A stretch of DNA of 64,000 nt from Apostichopus japonicus (taxonomy: Eukaryota; Echinodermata; Holothuroidea; Aspidochirotida; Stichopodidae), in contig NC_092569.1 in NCBI RefSeq assembly GCF_037975245.1, forward strand, positions 16,290,001 to 16,354,000, written 5' to 3'. The notes beneath the pieces are model-generated. The model saw nothing but the letters and a program-made list of their open reading frames with translations, had not been told where the DNA came from and searched no databases. This document shows, in pieces, positions 34,601 through 47,700 of this stretch. The translations under genes were made by a program, and so were the position numbers. The stretch's first letter is position 1, and each line of letters begins with the position of its first letter.

Positions 34601-37078
34601 AAAAAATAAAAGAAAATTACATTCATACTTGTAATGTCCTTCTTTAGAATATGTATTTTGTTTTGTAAAAGATTCATGTTAAAGTTCCTTGACGAAAGAC
34701 ATTAATAAGAATGATAAATGTTTCTTACCTCCAGTGCTTCTTTTGTTCCTCCCAGAATTTTCCCGTTCAACATTCTAAAATGGAGATATAAAAATTGAAA
34801 TATATATTCAACAAAGTCACTAAAAGGACATTCCGATAGCGGGAGGGACTCGTTTGTAAAGGGTACTTACCGCCGAGATCAATTCAGTTCCAAAGCATTT
34901 TAAGTTGTTGCTAATCTTTGGTTAAAGTCCAATGAAGTGAAAACAGAGATCATCAACTATATCACCATTAGGTCATCTTAATCATTTCACTAATATAGAG
35001 GCATTTACTTTGACCTCACTCGTATGACACGGTTTCTGTAATATTCGTATTAAGATCTTTCTCTTTTACTCAGATATTAGCTTCTTTGTAGGAAACATTT
35101 CGGGAAATCAAGAGACACTATTCCAACTCAGTAAAATTATTCAGTTTATAACGTACATAGAACTTTCGTTAAGCCGTGACATATTTTAATGAAAACAAAA
35201 CGTGTTTCTATTCGATACTGTGTTGTTGTTGTGTTTACTTCTTGGCATGGATGTTTGAAGACAAACTTATTTTAAATTATTTTTGAAACTGTTAAGATGA
35301 CAGAATGACTGAAGAAACAAGTTACACACTCAACGCTATTGTTGTCCTGTTTCCCGCCCTTTTACTGAATAACCTAGATAAAACAATCATATGTGGCGCT
35401 TGAATGTTCGAAACATGAAGTGAGAAAGTAATTTGATTCGTTTTGGACGTCCACGATTTCATAAATATATCTCATATTAATGGTCATGTTGTGTTTGTGT
35501 AGTATAAGGGAAATACGACTATAGCAGTGTTAACTTGAATTTATATCGTTTAATATAAAATTAAGGATTGATGAAAATATTACGAATTGAGTTTCACTTT
35601 TTAATTATCCTAGTTAAAAAGAGTCGCTTTCGTATCTCTGAGCCATTTCGTGTTGTCATCTTGTTTATTTTTACCATTTTTTTCAGTATAGGCTGAATGA
35701 ATTGCCCAGCTTCAACTTGCAACATAATTTAGAATTTTTAGAAAGTTAAGTGATTTATGTTAAATAGAACAAAGTACGGTGGGTGCTCTCGCCGTTTCTT
35801 CCTTCGAGGTTCTTTTTGCTTAGTAAATTGTACCATTTTGACCTTTTGGCACATATTATGTTTGTGTTAATAATAATATATAAGACTTATTAAAACTCCC
35901 TCAAAAACTTATAGCACCGATACAAATTATTACAATACTAAATGCAATATGGAATGCATCATATTAATCAATGTTGTGTTTGAGAAATTGGAAAACTTCA
36001 ACGCACTGATCTAGACATCATTTTATCATCAAGTGTGATATTCGCTTTCTATATTGTTCAAAAATTGTAATGGATTCCCCACTGCCTTCTACATTTTTTC
36101 AAATGATTCCAAAGATAAATCCTTTTTGACTAGTTTATATAAATATAATTCCTTTACATAAACTAGCAGCGTACCTCCATTAGAATCTCTAATACAAATC
36201 CTAATCTAATCTAATATATCTGGAAATACATATTTATTTGAGAGATATTTTACAGGCCTTTATTACTACATACGATGCAACAATGTTATTTAGCCTTTAC
36301 CCTAATATGCTATTTTAAACAGTCTCATTCATAACAAATTGTTCAGTTTTCCTTTTGAAGTAATACGGCGTACCTTTGACGTTTATATTCAAAACTACAT
36401 AGATTTAGGCAATGAGTGATTCTTCTCATTTGTTTAAACTGTTCCTTCATGTATTTTTTAAATATATATTTGAATTGCCAAAAATGGATGTTCGAACTAT
36501 GTTTGTACTATAGTATTGTAGTACTTGCTTGGAAGCAAGTTAACGATAGCTAAAATGAAAATTCCAAGTTATTCTTTGTTAAGGAATCCACAGTTATATC
36601 CTTACCTATGAAAATCAATTTTTTATTTTATCGATAATTTTATAGTTTTATTTGCTATGTTGGACGATATAATTAAATACCCTTTTGAAACGTGTTCGTT
36701 TTCCACGATAAATCGGCAAGTCATTGTCAGTTTTAAATTGCTTATTGTATTCGTAAGAGTAAAAGGAATTCTTATCGTTGTTTTACGAAAATAACTGATA
36801 TTTGAAACCCTTTTCAAACCCATCCTTATTTATGATATCATTAAAAACAGACAAATACATCAATGGAACACCCACAATAAACTCAAACAGCATGGGAAAG
36901 ATAAACTGAAAATCATAATTAGTTTAGAAATTATTCAGTTAGAAAATCATTTATCACAATTAAATATTCAACTTCAACTTGAATTTGATAAAAGATAAAA
37001 GAAACTTACGTTTTCTGCCTGAAAAGTTGGAAGTTGAGAGAAGAGTCCAAAAACACAAAATGTTAGGATGAACTTCAT
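30865..37078 (-). CDS. Fibrinogen-related secreted protein, gene C (five exons, 272 aa)
   Basis: The coding exons on the minus strand are 37010-37078, 34729-34774, 33201-33373, 32374-32644 and 30865-31124 (819 nt), with GT-AG junctions and the family phases. The signal peptide begins MKFILTFCVFGLF. The linker keeps RNKR/S, and the fibrinogen domain is complete (PRDC, GGGWT, DND, AWW, EMKIRPV). The pocket loop is YGSYCYCYYCSS, one residue shorter than in A and B, and alternates Tyr and Cys. Other changes include PRDCQEV, GSPSESG, FAKYD and EKTKYR. This is the most compact copy, with no recognised transposon. Its intron 4 keeps the uninterrupted TA tract and its intron 3 keeps the empty site of the gene D MITE. 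Confidence 0.88.
31648..31716. repeat. (AT)n tract in gene C intron 4
   Basis: The AT tract (31648-31688, then an interrupted continuation) has flanks that match the sequence left of PLE1 (TTCAT at 5241) and right of the solo LTR in gene A. It is the empty counterpart of both insertions. Confidence 0.85.
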
Positions 37079-37198
37079 CGTGACGATTTTCTCTGGTCTT
37101 AACGATCACAAATCTCAAGAAGGAATGAAGTAAACTTTCTGGCAGTGAACCAGTTAAACCACTTTCTGAGCTTACCCTGCGTACTATGACGTGGTTGT

Positions 37199-37210
37199 TG
37201 ACACGTGTCA
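37199..37210. promoter_or_regulatory. TGACACGTGTCA palindrome upstream of gene C
   Basis: This is an identical 12-bp palindrome starting 121 bp from the gene C start codon. Confidence 0.45.
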
Positions 37211-40200
37211 CCGAAGAGCTGATTAACCATTTACATTTATACTATTTGTTATAACCTGCATGATCACGTAAATGAAAGCATAAGCTAACAGGTTTTCTAT
37301 GGTCCCTTAAAGAGTAAAAATGATGACAATTACTATTAGTCCATTTTGATAGCGTAAATTGTATAGACGAAATGCGATGTTGCTTTAATGGTCACATTAG
37401 TTATATTATATTCATATACAATCTCAACCAACTCAAAATATTTCTTTCGATAACACAAATTGTATCGCATTATATATATTACACTCAGCTTATTAACCTT
37501 TCACCTATAAGTACTTCCGTAAGTTTGAATCCTAACGTACTACTTTCAATTAACTGAATTTCGTCTCATGTTGCTTACTATGAACAGTTAAAAGATGTTA
37601 AGGAGACTGCTGTAAAGCCCCTTAAGTGCCAACAATCCAAATATATATCTACAATCAAGCCTTAGGATACCGTTAACAGTATCAAACCTCCATATCTAGG
37701 GAAACACGAGTTTTCTTTTTTTTTTAAATCCCACCCAAGCTCTCTGCAAGTTGCCATGTTTTTATGAAATTACCCAGGATGCAACGTATGCATGCCGTCA
37801 CACATGCACCTCGGCGGAGTTAGACTTGCCGCTATGCAGATTCTCTCGTAGAACCGCGTCACACAAAACAACGCTCGCGTACGGTATATGCTGAAACTAC
37901 TAAACTATCACTAATTTTACAATTATTACAACAGCCGAGTTGAACTGGACTTTATTATCCAGAAATCTAAAGAAAAATAACTTAAGTCACCATGTAGCCA
38001 TCTTGCGTGCGATTTTGAGTAATGTGTACAGGCGACATGTAGCCTATGCCTAAATAGTGTATCGTCCAATGTCCACAATCGTAGTTCGAGTAACAAGTAT
38101 AGTTACTATATAACTTAGTCATAGTAACACTACTCGACATACTGTGACTGCGATCATCACTTGGTCGATGAAAAGTATCGTTCATTCGAGCAATTCAACA
38201 TGACTGAGGCCCACATTACCCCAGATGACTATTGCGTAGAATTTACTCCATCACCCTGACATAAGGTGCGACAAAAATAGTAATTTCAGAAGACAGTGGT
38301 TGAGACGTTGTTTAGAATTTGGAAGCAAACAATAACAATCACTGTGCGTCTGTGTTGACAGTCATCTTGGAAAATACCAATTTACGAAGATATATTTATA
38401 AACGACATTTAGCGTACGTATGCATCTATCATTCAAAGTTGGTTAAATATTTTACATTTACTTGAAGTTTGAAGGTGTTTAACATTGTTTTAATAAATAT
38501 TCTAAAGTCTAACAAGTTGTGTTAAAAACTATGTAAACATTATTTACAAGTTGTGTAAAAATGAACTATGTAAATATGTTTTAAGTTGGCAACGCATTTT
38601 CAGGAACTACTCAGGTTCATGTATGACGTCGTAAACAGCTGACTGTCTGCCTCCCTCTCCTCCAATATGGAGGATAAGGGCGGATTAGGGGAAAAGGGCG
38701 GGGAGTTTGTTTTTATTATTCAATGTAAAGTCGTAAAGGAATACCATGATAAATGTCATTATTGTTGGCGTAAATATGTAAACTAAAAGTATGTGAAGAG
38801 TTAATCAGGCAGTATTGCTCCCCATTAATGTTAGTTTATACAAGTGTAAGGATTTATGTTTTTTATAGTGTCTTTGTGAAGTTACCCTTACTACCAACAT
38901 GTTAAAAAGGCTGGAAGGGTGTTCTTTTAATGAATTGAATTAATTACGTAGGACTTCATCAATCCTAGCATACATTGTACAGTATGTTTACAGTAAACCT
39001 CTGAACATCGATGAGAATGTGGCAGCAGTGATCGAATGGTTTCATAGATTTATTTCAGTTGGTCTTACTAAAAAGTTGCCTTGAATTTAAATGCCGACAC
39101 TGACTTTCTTTTCATCTTTTTATTTGTGTAATCGTGATATCGACTTGTGTCTGCTGTTCTCATCAATGACTGCTGAGAATGATGAAAACTTTTTATCAAT
39201 TGTTGCCTGTCACAAAGTCATACATACACGTGGTCCAAGCATTCAGTGGTTGTAGAATTTGTAGTCATGCGTAGAAAGAGAAGCAATGTGATATCCAGAG
39301 TAGATTACGTCAACAGGAAAGATAAATAAAATTCATGCCCTGTAAAATGATATGCTATTCAACAAGAATTAAACAGATAAACTGATCAAGCCCATGTAGG
39401 AGTTAGAAGTTTTAAGTTTATATTCGGTCGTCCTCTGTTTGAGAAAAACCAGTTTAGTGTATTTCAAATTAACCTTTACAGTTTAACAGTACTGAAATAT
39501 TCCAATAAAATTAGCAGTATGTGTTGTGGAAGTCTATGTATGTATTCAGTAAAATTCTAAAAATTGATGACAATATTTCAGCCGCAGAGGAAAATGTTTT
39601 CTCTTCTCTTTATAGAGACAGATTTTACTAAATAATAAAAATAAATACATATTGGATATACTTCATCCTTTGTTTGTGTGTACTGTATGTCTATGTATAC
39701 ATACATACAGTACGATATGAAGAAAGGAAAGGCATATATTTCGTGGTGGAGGGAGAAGGGGGAATGGGGGGAATAACGAATGTTATCTGTAGTCAATGAT
39801 CACTTTTGCTTCATCTCTTCGAATCGGCCAAAATTGTGCGATTTTTAAATTTTTTTTATATATTTATAATGGAATGCATAACGGACCTGTAATAAGCTAT
39901 TCGAGTCGTCAAAATGTTTGATATTAAAAACGCAGTAGCTGGCTAATCCTATTAACTTTCAAATACAGTTGAGAAAGTGGGAAATTTGCAATACATTCAT
40001 ATTGGAGTTTTTTGACGTGTTAAATAGCACTATGGAAAAGTTTCTAGGAGATGATTTTCTTTAATTATTTTAATCAGTTACTTGCGTATATTAGGTGAGC
40101 AGCAATGGACAATAAAAGAACCGTAGTGTATATTCCAAGGCTAGAACTGCATTTACATGTATGTCCATTGACTCTTTAATGGTCTAATGATTGATACAGA

Positions 40201-42118
40201 CATGACACGCAAAGTGTGAAGGCATTCTGGTGTATGAGGACATGTAATTTTATGGACCGAGGGCGCTGTCATATCTAGCCTAACGTATGTAATATGAATC
40301 TTGTATGGAAATGCGCTTGGTGATTGTCTAGTTAAGGTTCCACTTGTGTGCAGTTTTGCCTAGGAAAAACAAAGTGCTTCATGAAACACAATTGCTTAAA
40401 ACAGTTAGTCTAACTGGAATGTTCGAAAATATGTTTCAAAAGATCTCTTAGTCCATAGTTACTCCAGAAATAGTTTATCATATAAATTATCAACTCAGAG
40501 TACTGTTATGATCTGCAGTCAGTCAATGCAAGTCAGTGCAAGTTTCGAGGAACTAGATAGGGTCGAGTAATAGCGCCCTTTGTTATTCTGGGCGTGGCTG
40601 GAGAGCTCCATTGAATCTCAATTGCTAATTACAGTCGATACTATGAAGCTCTGACAAATTAAGGGCGCTCTTCTCAAACAGTGATATTCTTACGGCGATA
40701 CGAATTGCATTTGACTGTTATTATTATTATATTGGTAATTGTAATGTTTCAAAGTAATGAACATTAACAACAGCGATGGAAACATGGTTTGAAATTAATA
40801 TTAAATGTAATACACAAATTTAATAATATGACAGTAAATCAATTGGCAAATGACGGAAAGTAGTCGTGTTGCGGCGCATATAAAGCAACGAATGGTTATA
40901 ATCCGTTGGTAAGATGAATTACTTTAAATTAGTTTTGTTTTAAGCTAAGAACTAAGCTACCATGATTTTAGAGCTAAACTAAAACGGAATTTAAAACTTG
41001 CAAATTTCTCTATTGTTTTGTCTGATGTGATGACTATTAAACAATCTTATAAACATAAAGGTCGAGTGACAATATGACATTGTCTAGTTAGAGTGTTATG
41101 GTAAGATGCAGGTAACCCCCTCCTCCTTACTTATTGCTATTGTGATCGACAGTGGGAATGCAACGCCCCGTCTGCGCATTTGCTACACCTACGGATGAAC
41201 TCAAAAGCAATTTGCGGGATCGCTCTGGTTTATCAATTAAATGAGAAAACAAGAGTTTCAGATAATCAAATGATGAAACTTCTAGTCACATATCTCTTTG
41301 TAAACCTTGAAGTATCTTTTACAAATATGGCATATTCACGAAATCCCTCCCCTCCAAGTTTACGAGATGTATTGAATTGCCATCTGGGAACCCTACGCTA
41401 AATAATAAATTAAAAGATTCCCCCAGTGACTTGGGTAGTGACTTGCATGGGGCAGTGGTGAATCAAGGATTCCACAAAGGTATGGGTGCTGCCCTGGTGT
41501 CATTAATTAAAGCCGTCTCCTATTCAGGGATTTTGTTGTTTTTTTAACAATCAAAGAATGAACAATTCAGACACCAAAGCGTTCAAACTGATACATATTA
41601 AGACAATGAATTAAATAAATACAAGTAGCGCTAAATGCCAGTTTTTGATAACAAAAATTTCGTATGATATTGAAAAAAAAGATGAGTGTACATCCGTATA
41701 GAAGTAACTCAATTTTTCTTCAACTGAATGAGGAAAGTACCCCGAATGATCCATTTACCCCGACTGACCATCTATGGTAGAGATGGGGAGGGGGGTGGGC
41801 GCATGGTCTCTGTGAGCGATTATTATAAATTACGCTCCTACCTCAAATGGAAGAAGTGTGTTATATGTTTTCCGTAGCTAAATTAACGCTCACCAAACGT
41901 CAATGTAAGTCCAGCATGTTTCGAGGTTTTAACACGTGATGTTTCTGCTCTTCTTGTGACTTGAAACTCCAAAATAGCTGGGTCTACTTCAAATAATTTT
42001 CCATTTGTCTTGCACACATACTAATTGTTAAACTACTACTTCAATATATAACATTATACACTTGTACTGGTAACTAGCACGTTAGCCGCGACGAAGCCGA
42101 AAGTTTGTTCATTAAATC

Positions 42119-42412
42119 CTCTGAATCGACACAATTTCCTCAACTATGTTCGATTCGTTATTGTAGTCTAAAATGCAATAATCCAGAAACAAGCAAAGAT
42201 AAACAAGATTTATTATCTAATATTTAATGATATCTTCATTTCGATGTAGTTTTTGCCAAATGTATTAATCCTCTGGCGGATGGTTATCTATTGCTATTTA
42301 TAATAATACTTTATATGGTAAAGGGTTTGCTATAGACTAACTAACAAGTACTGTGTTAACAGTTAAAGTTCTCATGTTCACAGGTGTTTTAAATTATCTA
42401 TCTATCTATCTA

Positions 42413-42485
<73 letters not shown>

Positions 42486-42820
42486 TTATGGAGAGCGGGG
42501 GTGGTAAGGGATGTAATACATACTTCGAATTCGTTTTTTTAAAGAAATTTATAGACTGGCTGCTTTTCATTAAGTGTATCACGTTATGACTTTCGTTTTT
42601 GTATGTGGATCAAGGAATGTATCTTAACTGATGAAATATCCTCAATTATGTTCGAATCGTTAATGTACTCTAAAATGCAATCACCCAGAAACAAGCAAAC
42701 ATTAACATCATCATATATAGCCTATAGAATGATTTCTTGAATACGATGCAATTTTAGGCAAATTTATTGATACTTGTGCGGATTGTTATTTACTATTATT
42801 TGTAGTAACACTTTGGTAAG
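42119..42820. repeat. Local direct repeat around a microsatellite
   Basis: Two diverged copies of about 200 bp (42119-42320 and 42630-42820) share CTCAAYTATGTTCGAWTCGTT-like, CTAAAATGCAAT and CAGAAACAAGCAAA segments in order. The microsatellite and about 150 bp lie between them. Confidence 0.6.
42396..42481. repeat. (TATC)n followed by (TA)n microsatellite
   Basis: About five TATC units run into about 65 bp of TA. Confidence 0.9.
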
Positions 42821-43322
42821 TTGTATGATAACATAACAGTTATATTGACAATAACCTTAAAGAGATCATACATATGTTCACATGTTTATCAAAGTGATCA
42901 TATATTTCTACGAATAGGGGATGTGGGGGGAGGGGACAAGCTACTTTCAATTAAAGGTGCTAACATTATTACCTTCGTCACCAGCTTACTGCTTGGCGCA
43001 CGGAGTAAAGAAATTGTCTCACTGGCAAATTCCGCTTTTGTATAAGTATATTTATTTAATCTGTATTCGAGGAAAATAAAGAGAAATAATCAAGAAAATC
43101 ATTTAAGAAGAGCGCCATTATTTTGCAAACTTGCCAAGCCGTAAATGTATCATCGAGCTTGTACTAGGAAGTTGTCCAACCCCCTGATTATACACTAAGC
43201 CTAGCTACACACAATCCAGCCAACTCTACATCCAGAAAAAAAAAATGACTGACCTTTACAGGGCTCGCCAAACCAAAGCATATTGACAAAAAAACAATAC
43301 ACAAACACACACGCACGAATCC

Positions 43323-44036
43323 CGGCCGGAACGCGAATATTTTTTCCCAATCTGAACTGACACTGAAATTATTTCCTCGATTCTAATTGGGTCTCAGCGA
43401 GCACGTGATATACTTTAGGATTCAACATGGATCCCTCCATACTCTGTCGATATCAGTATGATCAACACGAACAAATTCAACATATTCATATTAACAACTT
43501 TCCAGAACTTTTGGTAGGTCTATATGAACGAAAGTTTAAAGTGTTCTTAACACGATGAAGCAACTATTTCCAACTACTGCGCCCATTATAGGCAGTCCTC
43601 GATCGTTTGTTTACTCGATTGACTCCGCTCTACACAACAAATGTAATGTAGCCTATTGTACTGTGTATAGTGTACAACACAATAAAACGCAGTGCATTTC
43701 AGTGAATTTGTATACATGTAGCCGATGTACATATGAACGAGCTGTGTACATTCGGAGTTAGTTTTATAACCATAGGTTAAAAATGTATTCAGTCAATGAA
43801 TCATATTAGGCCGAATATGCAGTGGCCATGAAGACGGCGAGCGACTGTGCCAGCCAGTGAGTGTACACAAAAAGGCATTTGACGATATGTCTGTGTCTTT
43901 TGACTTGTTTACTAGTTATATAGCCTTATAACCTACACGTACGGAAACCTATTGGCTCGCTGAGAGCCAATCAGAATCGAGGAAAAAAATGTCAGTGTCA
44001 GTTCAGTTTGGGAAAAAAAACTATTCGCGGCCGGAA
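43323..44036. repeat. Inverted repeat with about 80-bp arms
   Basis: The left arm (about 43323-43402) and right arm (about 43955-44036) are reverse complements with few differences. Shared words include CTGAACTGACACTGA, TTCCTCGATTCT and CTCAGCGAGC. A spacer of about 550 bp separates them. No target duplication was found. It could be a fold-back element or an inverted duplication. Confidence 0.6.
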
Positions 44037-44672
44037 CAGTCAAAGTAAACACTTGCCCAACCCCATAAATACGGCCGGGTAGACAAAGTTGTCGAGTATA
44101 CTCAAATGAATCAGTACATAGCCTATACACTGCTTACTGTTAGGCCCGTAAAACATAAATCCTAAAGACATGGTAGAACTTATAAGAAATTATACGTGAA
44201 CATTAAATAAGAATACCTACTTCTTTGGCCGGAATCAACCTGCATTTCTCAAAAACTTGATCACTTTGGTATTCAATGTCAATACATGCAAAATAACAAC
44301 ACACTGGTTAGCAGTGAATACGATCGAACAGGTAAGCTATAACTACCTCTCGTTTCCAAGAAGTCCCGACAGAGCGCTCCCTTGGGAAGCCGATCGATAC
44401 AACGAAACACTGCTGTTTAAATATTCAACACACATACAGGACAAAGGATTAACTCTCAGGGTAGATATATTACTTGAAATTTATTCTTTTTCAGTCATTC
44501 GCAAATATTATCAAAAAGCGGTTATCGGTTTTGAGGAAGAGGTATATTTAAAGTTATTCGTAAAGTGAAATTATTCGTTCATTGTGTTCGAAAGTTGTAA
44601 GTTCATTTCTCTAGAAGCACTCGTTTGCTGGTGCCTTGTTTGAGATATAATTGTTAAAATTTAGATGTAAAC

Positions 44673-44678
44673 TTTATT
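44673..44678 (-). terminator. Possible poly(A) signal of gene D (AATAAA)
   Basis: AATAAA on the minus strand lies about 73 nt downstream of the gene D stop. The gene D 3' flank is unrelated to that of A, B and C. Confidence 0.4.
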
Positions 44679-44750
44679 TCTCACGGGACTCTGTGACCCC
44701 TGATGGAACTTCATGTTTTTTGATTGGAGTTTTTGTCTGCCGCTGATGTA

Positions 44751-47700
44751 TTACACTGGGCGTATCTTCATTTCTGCGTATTTGATGTGGTAATAACTTC
44801 CTGGAAGATTATACCAGTGGATGCTTTTGTAATTAGTACTTCCCGCTGAGTAAAGTCCGTTTAAATTGGCATAACAGTAATAATAATAATAAGACTTGTA
44901 CCACCACGCTCCATGACAATACTGGGCCAGGTTATAACTACTATGAGGGTCGTTGTCACTGTCGAATGACGTAAAGGACATGTTCCTGCTGTATGCCATT
45001 CTATCATACGCTGTGAAAAGGAAACACGAGATGCAGATAAAACGCATTATCATATTTAAAACAGTTTTCAGTTATTTCCACACGGCATAAATTAAGAGAA
45101 GGTTCATAGTAGAATTTATGTAGAATTAATGATAAATGAAACACTGTCATATTAAACAAACATTTTCTTTACATTTGTATCAATTTCCAAATATATGTTG
45201 TTTACACCGCTTGAAGGAATTATTAGTGCCTTCATATGAAAACTTAATTAATATCCAACTTTCACATCACACATTGTGGATTCATTTTTACTTCATGATA
45301 CGTGCATGCACATTATGTCTTTTTCAAGTAAGGTACTATTGCTACGACAATGGTACCGGTATGTTGGAATCGTAAAAAAAAAATCAATTATGAAGAACAT
45401 TATTTTTTCATAAATGGTTTTATTTACCAAATTATTGGATCATTGTGTAAGAAGTCTATAGAGATTCCTACTTTTATTTCTACTATTATTCTCTTTTCGT
45501 TATGTTTCCAGTTGAACGGAGGTGAGGTCTTTTTGGTAATTAGAGAAGATGGCAAAATATTATAAATCATGGGGAGATGAAAGGAAAGTTGGAATAGGGT
45601 TTTTGTTATCAATAACAAGTCCGTTTGTCACTGGAGGTATACGTGTTTCAACCTGAGTTAATTTAAGGTATATCTTTCAACCTGAGTTCATTTTCGGAGC
45701 GCATTAATCATGGATTCCAACCACAATTTACCTGACCAGCTTTCTTCCATTCGACCACAAACAGTGTACTTATTGAAAAAAAAGAGAGTCGGTAATTGTC
45801 TATGACCGTCGGCTTTCTATACTTGAGCTCCCAATGTAATCGTTTATCACACATGAGTATACTTTTTTATATTTCAAATTCGAACACAATAACAAAACCT
45901 AAATTATTTAATATTTATGGATATTTTAAAGACAGTATGCTCAGTTTGACAACCTTGACGTGATGGATTCGTCTAGTGTTTTGATAACAACAGAAGTAGA
46001 GTATAACGGCCATTGCCTGGGAGTCTTGTAATGTATCGTTTTATGAAGATTTATGTAATGTTATAGTAAAACATGTAAATAAGATAATAATTATAAATAT
46101 TGTTCTTGAGCTGATCATTTCTAAAATGTTTTCGTATATGCTACATATTTGATGAAATGTTACAGTCGGCTAATGAACTGACGAACTAAATACACGGTTT
46201 AATTTGACAACAAACGTTAGAAAGGGAGGTAACGGATCAATGTAGTTATGCATAATTTGTTTGAGGCGTTGATAAACTCCTTGCTAATCTTCAGTACTTT
46301 GAAATATCTTAGATAAGGTATAGGTGATGACAAGCAAAATCCACGAGGTTTATATGTACCCACCTGTTGTGCTGGAGCTATCGTATGCTCCAAGGCCAAC
46401 TAAACGATATTTAGTCTCTTCATCGCTGATCCTAAACAGGTCGTACTTCGCAAAATAGGGATCTCCATTCACGTTGTTTAAATCAATGCGAAGCATGTAA
46501 TCCTTTTGGTTAGTTAAGAGTGATATTTTATCGTTGCCAAGCCAAAATTCCCTTTTAAGGAAACCAAAGCCATCTCGGTAATCATCCCAGTCTCTGTAAA
46601 ATTCTACTGAACCGTCGACCCGGCGTTGTAAGACCTGGTTTAGTTTCAAAATAAAAAAAAAACATGCCATATTTGGTTTAAACATAATGAACCATTTGTT
46701 CGATGTACGTTTGATGGGTATAATGTATCAGTCTGGTTAGTGCTTTTAATGTTTCGTCTAACGTTGGACAGATACGGTAGCCTGTGCATCAGTTGGATTC
46801 TACTTATTCTAATGAAATACATTGGTATCATATAACTTTTGCCTATATTGCGAACAGTAATATGGCTAAAGAAACATTTTGAGGTACCGAAAAACTGTCT
46901 CGCTATAAGAGAAAACAATCATACTAAGGAATATTAATGGTTACTCGGGAGGTTATGTTAAGCGTTATTAGAAATACATATCTAAGATGGTAAATTTGAC
47001 ACTAAGTAACCTTTTTAAATCAAACTGAAAATAAAATAATGAAGATTGCATGCCTTGTCGAACGAATCATCATCTGTAACACATATAAACTTTGTAAAGA
47101 AATCTGTTTTACTGAACCAAAAGAATATACACTATCAACATCAGGCGCGTAGCCAAGGGGGGGGGGGGCGAAGGGGGCAGCCGCCCCCCTTGAGCTTAAT
47201 TTTTTTTTTTTTATGTTTTTATGATATCGCTAGTATTTTCAAAAGAGAAAATGCTAAGATGCAACTTACAAGGCCTGGGAAGTGCCTTTTCCAGCGATCT
47301 GGGAGGCATTCTAAGCCAAAATTTTCTTGTACGCTTCGCGCCAACCATGGTGGCGCTACGCTTAGATAGTTTTCAATGCCGAATCTACAGTTTCGCCCCT
47401 CCCTTGGCAAATTCCTGGCTACGCGCCTGATCAACATACTGCAGCAAGCACGCTACATAGAAATCAATTAAGGGTAATATGATATTATGTTCTTACCGTC
47501 CAACCTCCTCCGTCAATTGAGTTATTGCAGTAAACTTGGAAAGGTTCATTGGCTCCATCTGGCTTAATTAGATAAACTCCAGATTCAGAGGAACTCCCTT
47601 CACATTGGTCGTAAACTTCTTTACAATCTCGAGGATATTCTGGCTCTTGGTAAAAAAAGTAGGAAGACTCTGTAGAAATGAAAGAAACTTTTTAAGTGAA

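Larger units (their letters stand above)
37079..44750. other. Long spacer between gene C promoter and gene D 3' end
   Basis: 37079-41900 is paralogous with interruptions to 52730-58000; for example, CATCTGGGAACCCTACGCTA is at both 41381 and 57638. From about 41900 to 44750 the sequence is not found elsewhere in the window. That part holds a local direct repeat (about 42119-42320 and 42630-42820) around a TATC/TA microsatellite, and an inverted repeat at about 43323-44036. No gene is recognised; the frame at 44257-44568 has no visible domain. Confidence 0.55.

Noticed and set aside
37982-38185. 67-codon frame in the gene C upstream block
   Set aside because: It is the paralogue of the frame at 1082-1318, and its reading frame is not kept between copies.
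44257-44568. 103-codon plus-strand frame left of gene D
   Set aside because: No recognisable motif, no splice context and no paralogue to test; composition is compatible with chance.
47046-47437. Three open frames around the MITE
   Set aside because: They lie within or across a non-autonomous hAT-type element and resemble no transposase.
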